DNA of 64,000 bases from Pseudogemmobacter humi (GCF_900609055.1 NZ_UXAW01000081.1:100295-164294); one strand, 5' to 3'; positions 18,059 through 25,798 are shown, counted from the first letter of the stretch. A program made the numbers and translations. Notes: generated by a model not told the origin, from the sequence alone.

Positions 18059-18322
18059 CTGAAACGCCGCGCGGAGCGATCCGCGCCGTTTTCATGCGGC
18101 AGGGGAAAGGGTGGCGGGCCCGCAGCGGCCGTGGGTGGTCGTATGTCCCGAGAGCCAGAGGTCTCAGGTGGGCGCCAGATACCCGGACCAGGATCCGGGC
18201 AGAGCCAGCCCCCATTCACGTGCTTATCGGCCACTGGGATATTGACCCCACACGCGAAGAGCAGCACCCGCCGTTTTTCAATCTAGGCACCCCGCGCGCC
18301 GCCCGCAAGGGTGCGCTCATCG

Positions 18323-18364
18323 GCCCTTACGGGCCTCTTCGCTGGCGATGACGCCCGTAAGGGC
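18323..18364. repeat. Inverted repeat upstream of mmcB
   Basis: GCCCTTACGGGC (18323-18334) and GCCCGTAAGGGC (18353-18364) are perfect 12-base inverted copies with an 18-base spacer. It sits in a 350-base gap with no other gene, 54 bases before the mmcB start. There is no T-run, so a terminator role is not indicated. Confidence 0.45.
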
Positions 18365-18391
18365 GGAAGAGCGTCCGGGTGCTGGACAGAT

Positions 18392-18406
18392 GTTTGCATT
18401 TTGTTC
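18392..18406. promoter_or_regulatory. Possible LexA box of mmcB (one mismatch)
   Basis: GTTT-N7-GTTC lies 12 bases before the mmcB ATG; the alphaproteobacterial LexA consensus is GTTC-N7-GTTC. One of the eight defining bases differs. The gene's known SOS link in Caulobacter, recalled from the literature, makes the site plausible but not proven. Confidence 0.45.
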
Positions 18407-18417
18407 ATGTTTGGACA

Positions 18418-18879
18418 ATGACTCCGCTGCCGCTTTCCCGCCCCACCTTTGAAACGGATCTTTCCGCCGGCCAGCGTCTTGCACGCGGCGCGGCGCGGCT
18501 GTTGCGCAGTCATGATTTCCTCGCGCTGGAAGAGGTGCCGCTGAAGGGCGGTCTGCGCGCCGATCTGCTGGCGCTTGGTCCCGGGGGTGAGATCTGGATC
18601 GTCGAATGCAAGTCCTGCCGGGCCGATTTCCGTGCCGACCGCAAATGGCAGGGGTACCTGGAACATTGCGACCGCTTTTTCTGGGCGGTGGACCCGGACT
18701 TTCCGGCGGCGATCCTGCCGGAAGACAGCGGGCTGATCCTTGCCGACGCCTGGGGCGGCGAGATCCTGCGGATGGCGCCCGAGACCCCGCTCGCCGCCGC
18801 CCGGCGCAAGGCGCTGACCCGGGAGGTCGCGCGTCTGGCCATGGCGCGGCTGATGGCCCTGCGCGATCCGGCGGTGTGA
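18418..18879 (+). CDS. mmcB: MmcB-family DNA repair protein
   Basis: This 153-residue protein has a PD-(D/E)xK-like nuclease core: GGLRADLLALGPGGEIWIVECKS, in which an aspartate and an E-x-K pair are spaced as in that fold, followed by DFRADRKWQGYLEHCDRFFW. It is recognisable as the MmcB family, named from mitomycin C sensitivity in Caulobacter. It converges on a COG1533 radical SAM gene that carries an exact LexA box. The start at 18418 excludes 13 upstream codons that would overlap the putative operator. Confidence 0.78.
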   Translation: MTPLPLSRPTFETDLSAGQRLARGAARLLRSHDFLALEEVPLKGGLRADLLALGPGGEIWIVECKSCRADFRADRKWQGYLEHCDRFFWAVDPDFPAAILPEDSGLILADAWGGEILRMAPETPLAAARRKALTREVARLAMARLMALRDPAV

Positions 18880-18882
18880 GGC

Positions 18883-18927
18883 CAAATTTCTTTGAAGAAA
18901 TTTGCCCGGATCCTTTGAAGGATCCGG
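18883..18927. repeat. Family A hairpin pair, locus 1
   Basis: Two adjacent palindromes: CAAATTTCT-TTGA-AGAAATTTG (18883-18904) and CCGGATCCT-TTGA-AGGATCCGG (18906-18927). Both have 9-base-pair stems and the same TTGA loop but different arms. They fill the gap between the convergent 3' ends of mmcB and the radical SAM gene. No T-run is present. Confidence 0.85.
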
Positions 18928-18936
18928 CCCGGATCG

Positions 18937-20046
18937 TCAGAACAATCCGAGCTGATCCCCTCTGGCGAAGGGCGGCGCGAAGAGATCGGTTCTGAGCGGC
19001 GGCAGTTGGGTGTCCAGCTCCAGCCGCGCCACCGCCTTGCGGAAACGCTCATGGATCAGCCGCGACCACAGGCCTTCGCCGCGCATCCTCTTGCCCCAGG
19101 ACGGGTCGTAATCCCGGCCGCCGTGCACGTCGCGGATCCGGGCCAGCACCTTGGCCGCCCGCCCCGGAGCGGCGCGCTCCAGCCAGTCGCGAAACAGCGG
19201 CGCCACCTCCATCGGCAGGCGCAGCATGATCCAGCTGGCCGAGGAGGCGCCCGCCGCCTTCGCTTCCGTCAGCAGGGCCTCCATCTCGTGATCGGTCAGC
19301 CCCGGAATCACCGGCGCCAGCATCAGCCGCACCGGAATGCCCGCCTCGCTAAGCCGCCGGATCACTGCCATCCGCCGGGCGGGCGCGGGCGCGCGGGGCT
19401 CCATCCGCCGCGCGAGACCGGCATCCAGTGTGGTCACCGTGATCCCCACTTTGAGCAGCCCCTGCGCCGCCATCGGCGCCAGCAGATCCAGATCGCGCTC
19501 GATCAGCGTGCCGCGGGTCACGATGGTCAGCGGGTGGCGGAAGGCGGCCAGCACCTCGACCACCTCGCGCATGACGCGGTGTTTCGCCTCGATCGGCTGA
19601 TAGGGATCGGTGTTGGTGCCGAGCGCGACCGGCGCCACCCTGTAGCTCTTGCTGCGCAATTCGCGGTCGAGCACCGCGCCGATCCCGGGCCGGGCGATCA
19701 GCTTCGTCTCGAAATCGAGCCCCGGCGACAGGTTCAGATACGCATGGCTGGGCCGGGCGAAACAGTAGGTGCAGCCGTGTTCGCAGCCGCGATAGGGGTT
19801 GATCGAGCGGTCGAACCCGATATCGGGCGAGCGGTTGCGGGTCAGCGCGCTGCGCGGGCGCTCCAGCCGGACTTCGGTCGTGACCAGTTCCTCGTCATGC
19901 GGCAGATCCCAGCCGTCGTCGGCCGTCTCGCGGCTGAGCGCCTCATAGCGCCCGGCCTCGTTCGAATCCGCGCCGCGCGCCCGGACCCGCGCGCCGGGCA
20001 TCAGCCCCGCGCCGGGCGGCGGTGTCGGATTTTCGTGGCGGCTCAT
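18937..20046 (-). CDS. PA0069-family radical SAM protein (COG1533, photolyase-like)
   Basis: This 369-residue protein contains the radical SAM iron-sulfur motif C-x3-C-x2-C (Cys88, Cys92, Cys95 in RGCEHGCTYCF). It belongs to the COG1533 group, annotated as DNA repair photolyase by relation to spore photoproduct lyase; the reaction of this subgroup is not established. An exact LexA box lies 26 bases before its start codon, which supports a DNA-damage role. The start at 20046 gives the usual N-terminus and excludes the in-frame upstream stretch that runs antisense to the corrinoid gene. Confidence 0.85.
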   Translation of the reverse strand: MSRHENPTPPPGAGLMPGARVRARGADSNEAGRYEALSRETADDGWDLPHDEELVTTEVRLERPRSALTRNRSPDIGFDRSINPYRGCEHGCTYCFARPSHAYLNLSPGLDFETKLIARPGIGAVLDRELRSKSYRVAPVALGTNTDPYQPIEAKHRVMREVVEVLAAFRHPLTIVTRGTLIERDLDLLAPMAAQGLLKVGITVTTLDAGLARRMEPRAPAPARRMAVIRRLSEAGIPVRLMLAPVIPGLTDHEMEALLTEAKAAGASSASWIMLRLPMEVAPLFRDWLERAAPGRAAKVLARIRDVHGGRDYDPSWGKRMRGEGLWSRLIHERFRKAVARLELDTQLPPLRTDLFAPPFARGDQLGLF

Positions 20047-20071
20047 GGCGGGGACCCGGGTTGCGAAACTG

Positions 20072-20086
20072 GAACAAAGGTAGAAC
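20072..20086. promoter_or_regulatory. LexA (SOS) box between the radical SAM and corrinoid genes
   Basis: GAAC-AAAGGTA-GAAC exactly matches the alphaproteobacterial LexA consensus GAAC-N7-GAAC, the same form as in front of recA in this window. Its centre is about 33 bases before the radical SAM start and about 140 before the corrinoid gene, so the former is the likely target. Confidence 0.75.
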
Positions 20087-20217
20087 AAATGCGCGGTAAA
20101 GTGAAGGCCATCTGCACGGAAGTCGGCTTTCTCTTCGCGCATGTCGCAAACCGCGAAGTGTGTGCGTCGTATTCGGCTCATGCAGGACAAAAGACCTCTG
20201 CCGTTTTGGAGCGCGCC

Positions 20218-20913
20218 ATGGCCGACGAAGACATCATCCTCTCTGAACTGCCCGATGACGAGCTGGTCCTGCAAATGCACGACGATCTCTACGACGGGCT
20301 GAAGGACGAGATCGAAGAGGGCACCCGCATCCTGCTTGATCGCGGCTGGACGCCCTATGACGTGCTGACCCAGGCGCTGGTCGCCGGGATGAAGATCGTC
20401 GGCGACGATTTCCGCGACGGCATCCTCTTCGTTCCCGAAGTGCTGCTGTCCGCCAATGCAATGAAATCGGGCATGACCATTCTCAAGCCGCTGCTGGCCG
20501 AGACCGGCGCGCCGCGGATGGGCAAGATGGTGATCGGCACCGTCAAGGGCGACATCCACGACATTGGCAAGAACCTCGTCGCGATGATGATGGAAGGCGC
20601 CGGTTTCGAGGTGCTGGACCTGGGGATCAACAACTCGGTCGAGAAATACCTTGAGGCGCTGGAGGCCGAACAGCCCGATATCCTCGGCATGTCGGCGCTG
20701 CTGACCACCACCATGCCCTATATGAAGGTCGTGATCGACACGATGAAGGAAAAGGGCATGCGCGAGGATTACATCGTCCTCGTGGGCGGCGCGCCGCTGA
20801 ATGAGGAATTCGGCCGGGCGATCGGCGCCGATGCCTATTGCCGCGACGCGGCGGTGGCGGTCGAGACCGCGAAGCAACTGGTCGCCCGCAAGCACAACCA
20901 GCTGAGCGCCTGA
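20218..20913 (+). CDS. Corrinoid (B12-binding) protein, probable split methionine synthase subunit
   Basis: This 231-residue cytosolic protein has the helical cap domain (residues 1-95) and the Rossmann B12-binding domain. The cobalamin motif is D-x-H-x2-G with His114 as lower ligand (GDIHDIGKN), followed by SALLTTTMP and VGGAPLN. It resembles MtaC/MtbC-type corrinoid carriers. In the related Phaeobacter inhibens, as I recall from published fitness work, such a protein is one of three parts of a split B12-dependent methionine synthase. The DUF1638 gene nearby and the RamA-like gene at 28969 fit that. An intrinsic terminator follows. Confidence 0.85.
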   Translation: MADEDIILSELPDDELVLQMHDDLYDGLKDEIEEGTRILLDRGWTPYDVLTQALVAGMKIVGDDFRDGILFVPEVLLSANAMKSGMTILKPLLAETGAPRMGKMVIGTVKGDIHDIGKNLVAMMMEGAGFEVLDLGINNSVEKYLEALEAEQPDILGMSALLTTTMPYMKVVIDTMKEKGMREDYIVLVGGAPLNEEFGRAIGADAYCRDAAVAVETAKQLVARKHNQLSA

Positions 20914-20931
20914 GGAAAGTTTCTTCTGCAC

Positions 20932-20959
20932 GGCCCCGGGTTTTCCCCGGGGCCTCTTT
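20932..20959 (+). terminator. Intrinsic terminator of the corrinoid gene
   Basis: GGCCCCGGG and CCCGGGGCC pair over nine bases around a TTTTC loop and are followed by TCTTTC. It separates the corrinoid gene from the small membrane protein gene, so the latter needs its own promoter or read-through. Confidence 0.8.
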
Positions 20960-21018
20960 CAATCGTGACTTGTGGTGCGGGCCGGCCGACCCCAGATTGA
21001 GAAAAGGAGGGTGATGAC

Positions 21019-21174
21019 ATGCCGCTGACCTCTTTTCTCGGATTGATCGCCCTGGTCGTCGTTGCGGCGGGGCTGACGCTGCTCTTGGCGTTTCACCTCG
21101 GTGTGCCGATGGCGGCGCTGGCCTTTGCCGCGCTTGCCGGAAGTCTGATCCTCGGGATCAGACAATGGCGCTGA
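21019..21174 (+). CDS. 51-residue two-helix membrane protein
   Basis: This short gene encodes MPLTSFLGLIALVVVAAGLT and a second hydrophobic stretch ending LILGIRQWR: two membrane helices (about 5-24 and 29-47) joined by a short HLGVP turn. An almost ideal ribosome site AAAAGGAGGG lies 8-17 bases before the ATG, and the DUF1638 gene starts 12 bases after its stop. It is below the usual size cut-off for gene calling. It could anchor or regulate the DUF1638 or corrinoid protein; that is inference from position only. Confidence 0.72.
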   Translation: MPLTSFLGLIALVVVAAGLTLLLAFHLGVPMAALAFAALAGSLILGIRQWR

Positions 21175-21186
21175 CGGAGTCCGGAC

Positions 21187-21828
21187 GTGACGGCTGACCC
21201 GCTTCCCGTCGACGAGGTGCTGACCGGCGGGGGCCTTGCGCCGGAGGGGGCAGGGCGGATCCTGCTGATCGCCTGCGGCGCGCTGGCGCGCGAAATCCTC
21301 GATCTGAAACGCGCGAACGGCTGGGATCATCTCGATCTGCAATGCCTGCCCGCCAATCTGCATCTCTGGCCCGACAGGATCACCCTCGCGGTCGAGGCGG
21401 CGGTGAAAGAGCATCGGGCGGCTTACGACCGGATCTTCGTCGTCTATGCCGATTGCGGTACCGGGGGGCTCCTGGCCGCGAAATGCGCGGAACTGGGCGT
21501 CGAGATGGTCGAGGGGCCGCATTGCTATTCCTTCTTCGAGGGCAACGAGGCTTTCGCGGAACGCGACGAATTCACCGCCTTCTACCTGACCGATTTCCTT
21601 GTGCGCCAGTTCGATGCCTTCGTCTGGAGGCCGATGGGGCTGGACCGCCACCCCGAACTGCGCGACATGATTTTCGGCAATTACGAAAAGCTGGTCTATC
21701 AGGCGCAGACCGAAGATCCCGCGCTGGACGCGAAGGCACGCGACTGCGCGGACCGGCTGGGTCTGGCCTACGAGCGGCGCTTCACCGGCTATGGCGATCT
21801 GACGGGGGCGCTGGCGCGGCTGCGGTGA
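21187..21828 (+). CDS. DUF1638 protein, linked to corrinoid methyltransferases
   Basis: This 213-residue cytosolic protein starts with GTG. Segments typical of DUF1638 include ILLIACGALAREIL near residue 26, LPANLHLWP near 54 and VYADCGTGG near 86; conserved cysteines (Cys30, Cys89 and Cys113) could bind metal. DUF1638 genes accompany corrinoid methyltransferase genes in many genomes. I recall reports that it is needed for the split methionine synthase of Phaeobacter, but its reaction is unknown. It sits behind the 51-residue membrane protein and close to the corrinoid gene. Confidence 0.82.
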   Translation: MTADPLPVDEVLTGGGLAPEGAGRILLIACGALAREILDLKRANGWDHLDLQCLPANLHLWPDRITLAVEAAVKEHRAAYDRIFVVYADCGTGGLLAAKCAELGVEMVEGPHCYSFFEGNEAFAERDEFTAFYLTDFLVRQFDAFVWRPMGLDRHPELRDMIFGNYEKLVYQAQTEDPALDAKARDCADRLGLAYERRFTGYGDLTGALARLR

Positions 21829-21878
21829 TGGCCGCGGGCGATTGCCGATCCTGGCCGCGCCCGGCAGGAGAGAGGGGA

Positions 21879-22118
21879 TCAGCCCTTTTCCACCGCGCCT
21901 TTCATCTTACGGAAATGACGAAGGCAGAATACCCGGATCGCCGAGGCCAGCCCTTCGCCAGGATCGCGATGTTCGTCGATCTCGGCGGCGAGCTGGTTGA
22001 TCGCGATGCCTTTTACGGCGGCGATCTCGCGGAAGGCCAGCCAGAACTCCGCCTCCAGCGTGACGCTGGTGCGGTGGCCGTGCAGGGTCAGCGAATGTTT
22101 TTGCGGGCCGGGGGACAT
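21879..22118 (-). CDS. Ribbon-helix-helix domain protein
   Basis: This 79-residue protein has a ribbon-helix-helix pattern: a beta strand (HSLTLHGHRTSVTLE) followed by two helices (AFREIAAVKG, then INQLAAEIDEH). That fold binds DNA as a dimer in Arc/MetJ-like regulators. No toxin partner is adjacent, so an antitoxin role is not supported. The start at 22118 is preferred because it begins the conserved SPGPQKHS region; an ATG six codons upstream is possible. A family A hairpin array lies upstream. Confidence 0.75.
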   Translation of the reverse strand: MSPGPQKHSLTLHGHRTSVTLEAEFWLAFREIAAVKGIAINQLAAEIDEHRDPGEGLASAIRVFCLRHFRKMKGAVEKG

Positions 22119-22155
22119 CGGGGCCAGGATAGCCACGCGGCCAGCCGTGCGCCAG

Positions 22156-22223
22156 CCGGAGTTTTCGAAAACTCCGGCCCGGAGCCTTCAAAGGCTCCGG
22201 CGCGATTTCTTTGAAGAAATCGC
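22156..22223. repeat. Family A hairpin triplet, locus 2
   Basis: Three consecutive palindromes occur: CCGGAGTTT-TCGA-AAACTCCGG, CCGGAGCCT-TCAA-AGGCTCCGG and GCGATTTCT-TTGA-AGAAATCGC. Stems are 9 base pairs and loops are T-N-N-A. The last hairpin abuts the stop codon of the 76-residue gene at 22224. The array is nearly identical to locus 3 (25992-26059). Confidence 0.9.
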
Positions 22224-22454
22224 TTACACCAGCCGCCGCAGCGGTTCGCAGTTGCAAAAGATTACGAATTGCCCGGCGTTTTCGACCACTGGAAAGCCGC
22301 GCCTGCGCATTTCGGCGAGAAAGGCCTCGCGCCCGACGAAGCGTTCGATGTCGCGGATCTTGCGGCGGATCACGCCGCCCTGCCGCGCCGCCTGCGAGGA
22401 AAACAGATGGCCAATCCAGTGTTCGGCGCTGAGAAATTGCGGCATCGCTGTCAT
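22224..22454 (-). CDS. Conserved hypothetical protein, 76 residues
   Basis: The protein has a core GGVIRRKIRDIERFVGREAF and a C-terminus VVENAGQFVIFCNCEPLRRL. Short proteins of this kind are common in Rhodobacteraceae and are sometimes mislabelled as phosphoribosylanthranilate isomerase; there is no barrel fold here to support that. The start at 22454 (MTAMPQFLSAEHW) was chosen because upstream codons read through an intergenic region. Function unknown. Confidence 0.65.
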   Translation of the reverse strand: MTAMPQFLSAEHWIGHLFSSQAARQGGVIRRKIRDIERFVGREAFLAEMRRRGFPVVENAGQFVIFCNCEPLRRLV

Positions 22455-22500
22455 CGGGCACCTCCACCCGCCAGCCTGGCCGCTCACGGTTAACCGGGGG

Positions 22501-22683
22501 TTAATCACTCTCCCCGCGCCTGTGCGCCTCAAAGTCGCGGGCGGCTTTCTCCGCCCGCGCCCTCTCCAGATCCCGCTCGGCCCGGCTGCGGCCGGATTTC
22601 GCGGCATTCTCGTCGCCCTTCGCGCGGGCGGCCTTGCGGGCCGCCTGCTTCCTTGCGGTGCGCAGGTTGACGATTTCCGCCAT
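22501..22683 (-). CDS. DUF4169 protein
   Basis: A 60-residue, highly charged helical protein (MAEIVNLRTARKQAARK...) that matches the small DUF4169 family. It probably forms a single amphipathic or coiled helix. It lies directly behind fumC in the same direction, with two bases between, so the two are probably co-transcribed. Function unknown. Confidence 0.8.
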   Translation of the reverse strand: MAEIVNLRTARKQAARKAARAKGDENAAKSGRSRAERDLERARAEKAARDFEAHRRGESD

Positions 22684-22685
22684 GG

Positions 22686-24104
22686 TCAGTCCTTCGGGCC
22701 GATCATGTCCTCGGGGCGCACGATGCGATCAAAGGTCTCGCCATCGACGAAGCCGAGCGCGATCGCCTCTTCCCGCAGGGTGGTGCCGTTCTTATGCGCG
22801 GTCTTGGCCACTTTGGTCGCATTGTCATAGCCGATGGTGGGGGCCAGCGCCGTCACCAGCATCAGGCTTTCCTGCATCAGCTTTTCGATCCGCGCCACAT
22901 TGGCCTGGGTGCCCACCACCATATTGTCGGTGAACGAGGACGCCGCATCGCCCAGAAGCTGCATGCTTTGCAGCACATTGTAGCTCATCATCGGGTTGTA
23001 GACGTTCAACTCGAAATGGCCCTGGCTGCCGGCGAAGCCCACGGCGGCGTCGTTGCCCATCACATGGGCGCAGACCATGGTCAGCGCCTCGGCCTGGGTC
23101 GGGTTGACCTTGCCCGGCATGATCGAGGACCCCGGCTCGTTCTCCGGCAGGATCAGCTCGCCCAGCCCCGAACGCGGGCCCGAGCCGAGGAGACGCAGGT
23201 CGTTCGCGATCTTGAACAGCGAGCCCGCCACCGTCTTCAGCGCGCCCGAGAACATGACCATCGCATCATGCGCGGCCAGCGCCTCGAACTTGTTCGGCGC
23301 GGTGATGAACGGGAGGCCGGTGATCGCCGCGATCTCGGCGGCGACACGGGTGTCGTAGCCCTTTTTCGTGTTCAGCCCGGTGCCGACCGCGGTGCCGCCC
23401 TGGGCGAGCTCGTAGATGTCGCCGAGGCAGGCTTTCACCCGCGCGATGCCCTTGTCGACCTGGGTGGCGTAGCCCGAGAATTCCTGGCCCAGGGTCAGCG
23501 GCGTCGCATCCTGGGTATGGGTGCGGCCGATCTTGATGATGTCCTTGAACTCGGCCGATTTGGCCCACAGCGCCGCCGCGAGCTTTTCCAGCCCCGGGAT
23601 CAGCACGTCGCGCGCATGCATGCCGATGGCGACATGCATCGCGGTGGGGAAAGTGTCGTTCGAGCTTTGCCCCATGTTCACATGATCGTTCGGATGGACC
23701 GGCTTTTTCGAGCCCTTCTCGCCGCCCAGCATCTCGATGGCGCGGTTCGAGATCACCTCGTTCGCGTTCATGTTCGACTGGGTGCCCGAGCCGGTCTGCC
23801 ACACGACCAGCGGGAAATTGTCGTCGAATTTGCCTTCGATCACCTCGGTTGCGGCGGCGGCGATGGCATCGGCCAGCACCGGATCCAGATCGCCCTGGGC
23901 CTTGTTGACCAGCGCCGCCGCCTTTTTAATCACCCCGAGCGCGCGGATGACGGGCACCGGCTGACGCTCCCACCCGATGGGGAAGTTGATGATCGAGCGC
24001 TGCGTCTGCGCGCCCCAGTATTTGTCGGCGGGAACCTCCAGCGGGCCGAAGCTGTCGGTTTCTGTGCGGGTCTCGGTCTGGGTTCCGGGGCGGGTCGCGG
24101 TCAT
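22686..24104 (-). CDS. fumC: Class II fumarate hydratase
   Basis: This 472-residue cytosolic enzyme interconverts fumarate and L-malate in the citric-acid cycle and needs no iron-sulfur cluster. The fumarase/aspartase signature [15 protein letters not shown] is present, as are the [13 protein letters not shown] and [13 protein letters not shown] active-site segments. The start at 24104 is preferred over an ATG five codons upstream because a GGAGG site stands 5 bases before it. DUF4169 follows in the same transcript. Confidence 0.96.
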   Translation of the reverse strand: MTATRPGTQTETRTETDSFGPLEVPADKYWGAQTQRSIINFPIGWERQPVPVIRALGVIKKAAALVNKAQGDLDPVLADAIAAAATEVIEGKFDDNFPLVVWQTGSGTQSNMNANEVISNRAIEMLGGEKGSKKPVHPNDHVNMGQSSNDTFPTAMHVAIGMHARDVLIPGLEKLAAALWAKSAEFKDIIKIGRTHTQDATPLTLGQEFSGYATQVDKGIARVKACLGDIYELAQGGTAVGTGLNTKKGYDTRVAAEIAAITGLPFITAPNKFEALAAHDAMVMFSGALKTVAGSLFKIANDLRLLGSGPRSGLGELILPENEPGSSIMPGKVNPTQAEALTMVCAHVMGNDAAVGFAGSQGHFELNVYNPMMSYNVLQSMQLLGDAASSFTDNMVVGTQANVARIEKLMQESLMLVTALAPTIGYDNATKVAKTAHKNGTTLREEAIALGFVDGETFDRIVRPEDMIGPKD

Positions 24105-24210
24105 ACATGCCTCCTGCAAGTGCTCGGGTCCGCTCTAGCGCAGCAGAGCGGCGGAAATCAATCGGTATGCCATGGTATGCAGAATATGCTGCGGGGTGGG
24201 GGACGCGGAT

Positions 24211-24241
24211 ACACTCGCCAGCAGGACAGGGCGAGTGTTTT
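24211..24241 (+). terminator. Orphan terminator-like hairpin
   Basis: ACACTCGCC and GGCGAGTGT form a perfect nine-base-pair stem with a ten-base loop, and the right arm runs into TTTT. It points rightward, but the only gene to its left (fumC) is transcribed leftward. It may be an attenuator for the AT-rich gene at 24312 or a leftover from a lost gene. Confidence 0.5.
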
Positions 24242-24311
24242 GGGCCCATTGCGGACATTGACCAGATAAAGCAACTTCTCAACGTTATCTAACGAAGTGT
24301 TGGGGTTCAGT

Positions 24312-24668
24312 ATGCTCAGGTTCGATCTCGACGATACTTTTTATGCCGATGCTGAAGAAATGGCGAACGTTCGGATCGGTGAGATCCACCACATTCTCAG
24401 GAACAAGGTGGGAACAGGGTCAGTCTCAACGCCTGTAGCAAGGTATTTTGCCTGGCGCCCGAAGAACATTGAGGGATGCAACCCTCATTGGCGGATCGAT
24501 TGCTTCGTTCGGGATCACAAGCTGTCTGGCGACCCGCAAACGATGGCAAAGTTGTTAACTGCCAATCTGCGCAAACTTGGCCTATGCGATCTGCCGATCT
24601 GGATCAGTTGGCATCAGTGTTCAGAACATGGCGGCGAGAAGCTAGGCGATTTGTGGGAACCAGGTTAA
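24312..24668 (+). CDS. AT-rich orphan gene, hypothetical protein
   Basis: This 118-residue protein (start MLRFDLDDTFYADAEE) has no domain I recognise; it contains several tryptophans and histidines (GCNPHWRIDCF; LPIWISWHQCSEHGGEKLGD). Its base composition is near 50% GC by inspection, clearly below the roughly two-thirds GC of neighbours, which suggests recent transfer. The ATG at 24312 has a GGGG site 6 bases upstream; GTG 24297 or TTG 24300 are alternatives. Hairpins flank it at 24211 and 24704. Confidence 0.55.
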   Translation: MLRFDLDDTFYADAEEMANVRIGEIHHILRNKVGTGSVSTPVARYFAWRPKNIEGCNPHWRIDCFVRDHKLSGDPQTMAKLLTANLRKLGLCDLPIWISWHQCSEHGGEKLGDLWEPG

Positions 24669-24703
24669 AAAGCCAATACCAGAAGCAGCCAGCACATTTT
24701 ATG

Positions 24704-24740
24704 CCAACGATCGCTTTGTCCCGCAAAGCGGTCCCGTTGG
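24704..24740. repeat. Nested palindrome behind the AT-rich gene
   Basis: CCAACG ... CGTTGG encloses CGCTTTG-TCCCG-CAAAGCG. The hairpin would have 13 base pairs with an internal bulge and lies between the 3' ends of two convergent genes. There is no T-run. It could be a bidirectional terminator or the border of the acquired segment. Confidence 0.5.
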
Positions 24741-24751
24741 CTGTGTGGGCC

Positions 24752-25306
24752 TCACGCCCGGCGGAAGCGGTAGACCCGCGCGGGCGGCAGGTTGGCCCAG
24801 ATCTTGTGGCCCTTGTTCACCCTCAGCCCGAGCGCCGCGATGGTTTCCGGCGGCAGCGGCGGGCGGGGGCCGTAGGTGAACTGCACATAGCTGCCGCGTG
24901 GCGCCAGCACCGCGAAGGCGGCCGAGACGATGGCGTCGCGGATCTCTTCGGGCATCGACAGCAGCGGCAGGCCCGAGACCACGGTCGAGACGCCGCCCTC
25001 CATCACCTGCGGCGCGGTTTCCGCCCCGGCCTGATGCACGGTCACGCCGGGGAAGCGGGCGCGCAGGTAAGTGACGAATTCCTCGTCCAGTTCGAACAGG
25101 GTCAGGTTTTCCGGTGGCAAGCCGCGGGCGAGGATCGCCTCGGTGAAACGCCCGGTGCCGGGGCCGAATTCCACCACCCGGCCGGTGTTCGGCCCGATCC
25201 CCAGCGTCATGGCGCGCGCGAGCGTGCGCGAGGACGGCGCGATGGCCGAGACCTGGCGCGGATTGCGCAGCAGCCTGCGGCGGAACAGGGCGAGGTCGCT
25301 TTCCAA
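24752..25306 (-). CDS. SAM-dependent methyltransferase, phospholipid N-methyltransferase-like
   Basis: This 184-residue protein has the class I SAM-binding fold with motif I VVEFGPGTGRFTEAIL near residue 44 and an acidic motif II (LFELDEEF). The N-terminal FRRRLLRNPRQVSAIAPSSR segment resembles PmtA of rhizobia and rRNA adenine methyltransferase relatives, which methylate phosphatidylethanolamine toward phosphatidylcholine. That specific activity is likely but not certain. It reads in the same direction as, and just behind, sspB (24 bases). Confidence 0.72.
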   Translation of the reverse strand: MESDLALFRRRLLRNPRQVSAIAPSSRTLARAMTLGIGPNTGRVVEFGPGTGRFTEAILARGLPPENLTLFELDEEFVTYLRARFPGVTVHQAGAETAPQVMEGGVSTVVSGLPLLSMPEEIRDAIVSAAFAVLAPRGSYVQFTYGPRPPLPPETIAALGLRVNKGHKIWANLPPARVYRFRRA

Positions 25307-25330
25307 TGGATTTCTCCCGCAGGCTGCGGC

Positions 25331-25798
25331 TCAGGTCTTGCGGAACTGGTCGAGGCTGACGACCTCGGCCTCCTGGCGGGGGGCGGGATCTTCCTCGTCC
25401 TCTTCATCCGCCTCGTCTTCGTCTTCCTCGTCCTCATCATCGTCGGACTGGGTCTCGAAACGCAGGCCGAACTCCACCGAGGGATCGACGAAAGTGCGCA
25501 CCGCGTCGAAGGGAATCACAAGGGGTTCGGGCGAATTGCCGAAGTTCAGCGTGACCGAGAAACCGTCTTCCGTCACTTCCAGCCCGCTGAACCAGTGCTG
25601 GATCACCACCGTCATCTCGGACGGATAGCGCTCTTTCAGCCAGTCGGCGATGGCCACGTCGGGATGGGTGGTGTCGAAGGTGATGAAGAAGTGATGCGCG
25701 CCGGGCAGGCCGTGTTCGGCCACGTCCTCCAGCACCGAGCGGATCAGCCCGCGCATGGCCCTGTGCATCAGGTTTCCGTAGTCGATCCCGCGTGCCAT
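25331..25798 (-). CDS. sspB: SspB-type ClpXP adaptor
   Basis: This 155-residue adaptor delivers ssrA-tagged proteins to ClpXP. The N-terminus GIDYGNLMHRAMRGLIRSVL and the region HHFFITFDTTHPDV are those of the alphaproteobacterial SspB form. A very acidic flexible linker (about residues 118-140) leads to the C-terminal ClpX-binding peptide VVSLDQFRKT. The start at 25798 matches the conserved MARGIDYG. It is followed by the methyltransferase gene. Confidence 0.92.
   Translation of the reverse strand: MARGIDYGNLMHRAMRGLIRSVLEDVAEHGLPGAHHFFITFDTTHPDVAIADWLKERYPSEMTVVIQHWFSGLEVTEDGFSVTLNFGNSPEPLVIPFDAVRTFVDPSVEFGLRFETQSDDDEDEEDEDEADEEDEEDPAPRQEAEVVSLDQFRKT

Noticed and set aside
18937..20931. 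Extending the radical SAM protein upstream to about 20931
   Set aside because: The extra part is antisense to the corrinoid gene and would span the LexA box; the domain is complete from 20046.
21879..22454. Toxin-antitoxin pair formed by the ribbon-helix-helix gene and the 76-residue gene
   Set aside because: They are separated by a 105-base gap with a hairpin array, and the 76-residue protein has no toxin motif.
22224..22454. Annotation as phosphoribosylanthranilate isomerase
   Set aside because: 76 residues cannot form the TIM barrel, and no TrpF motif is present.
24752..25306. Reading the methyltransferase as rRNA adenine dimethyltransferase (KsgA)
   Set aside because: The length is too short and the KsgA-specific motifs after motif IV are missing; the PmtA-like N-terminus fits better.
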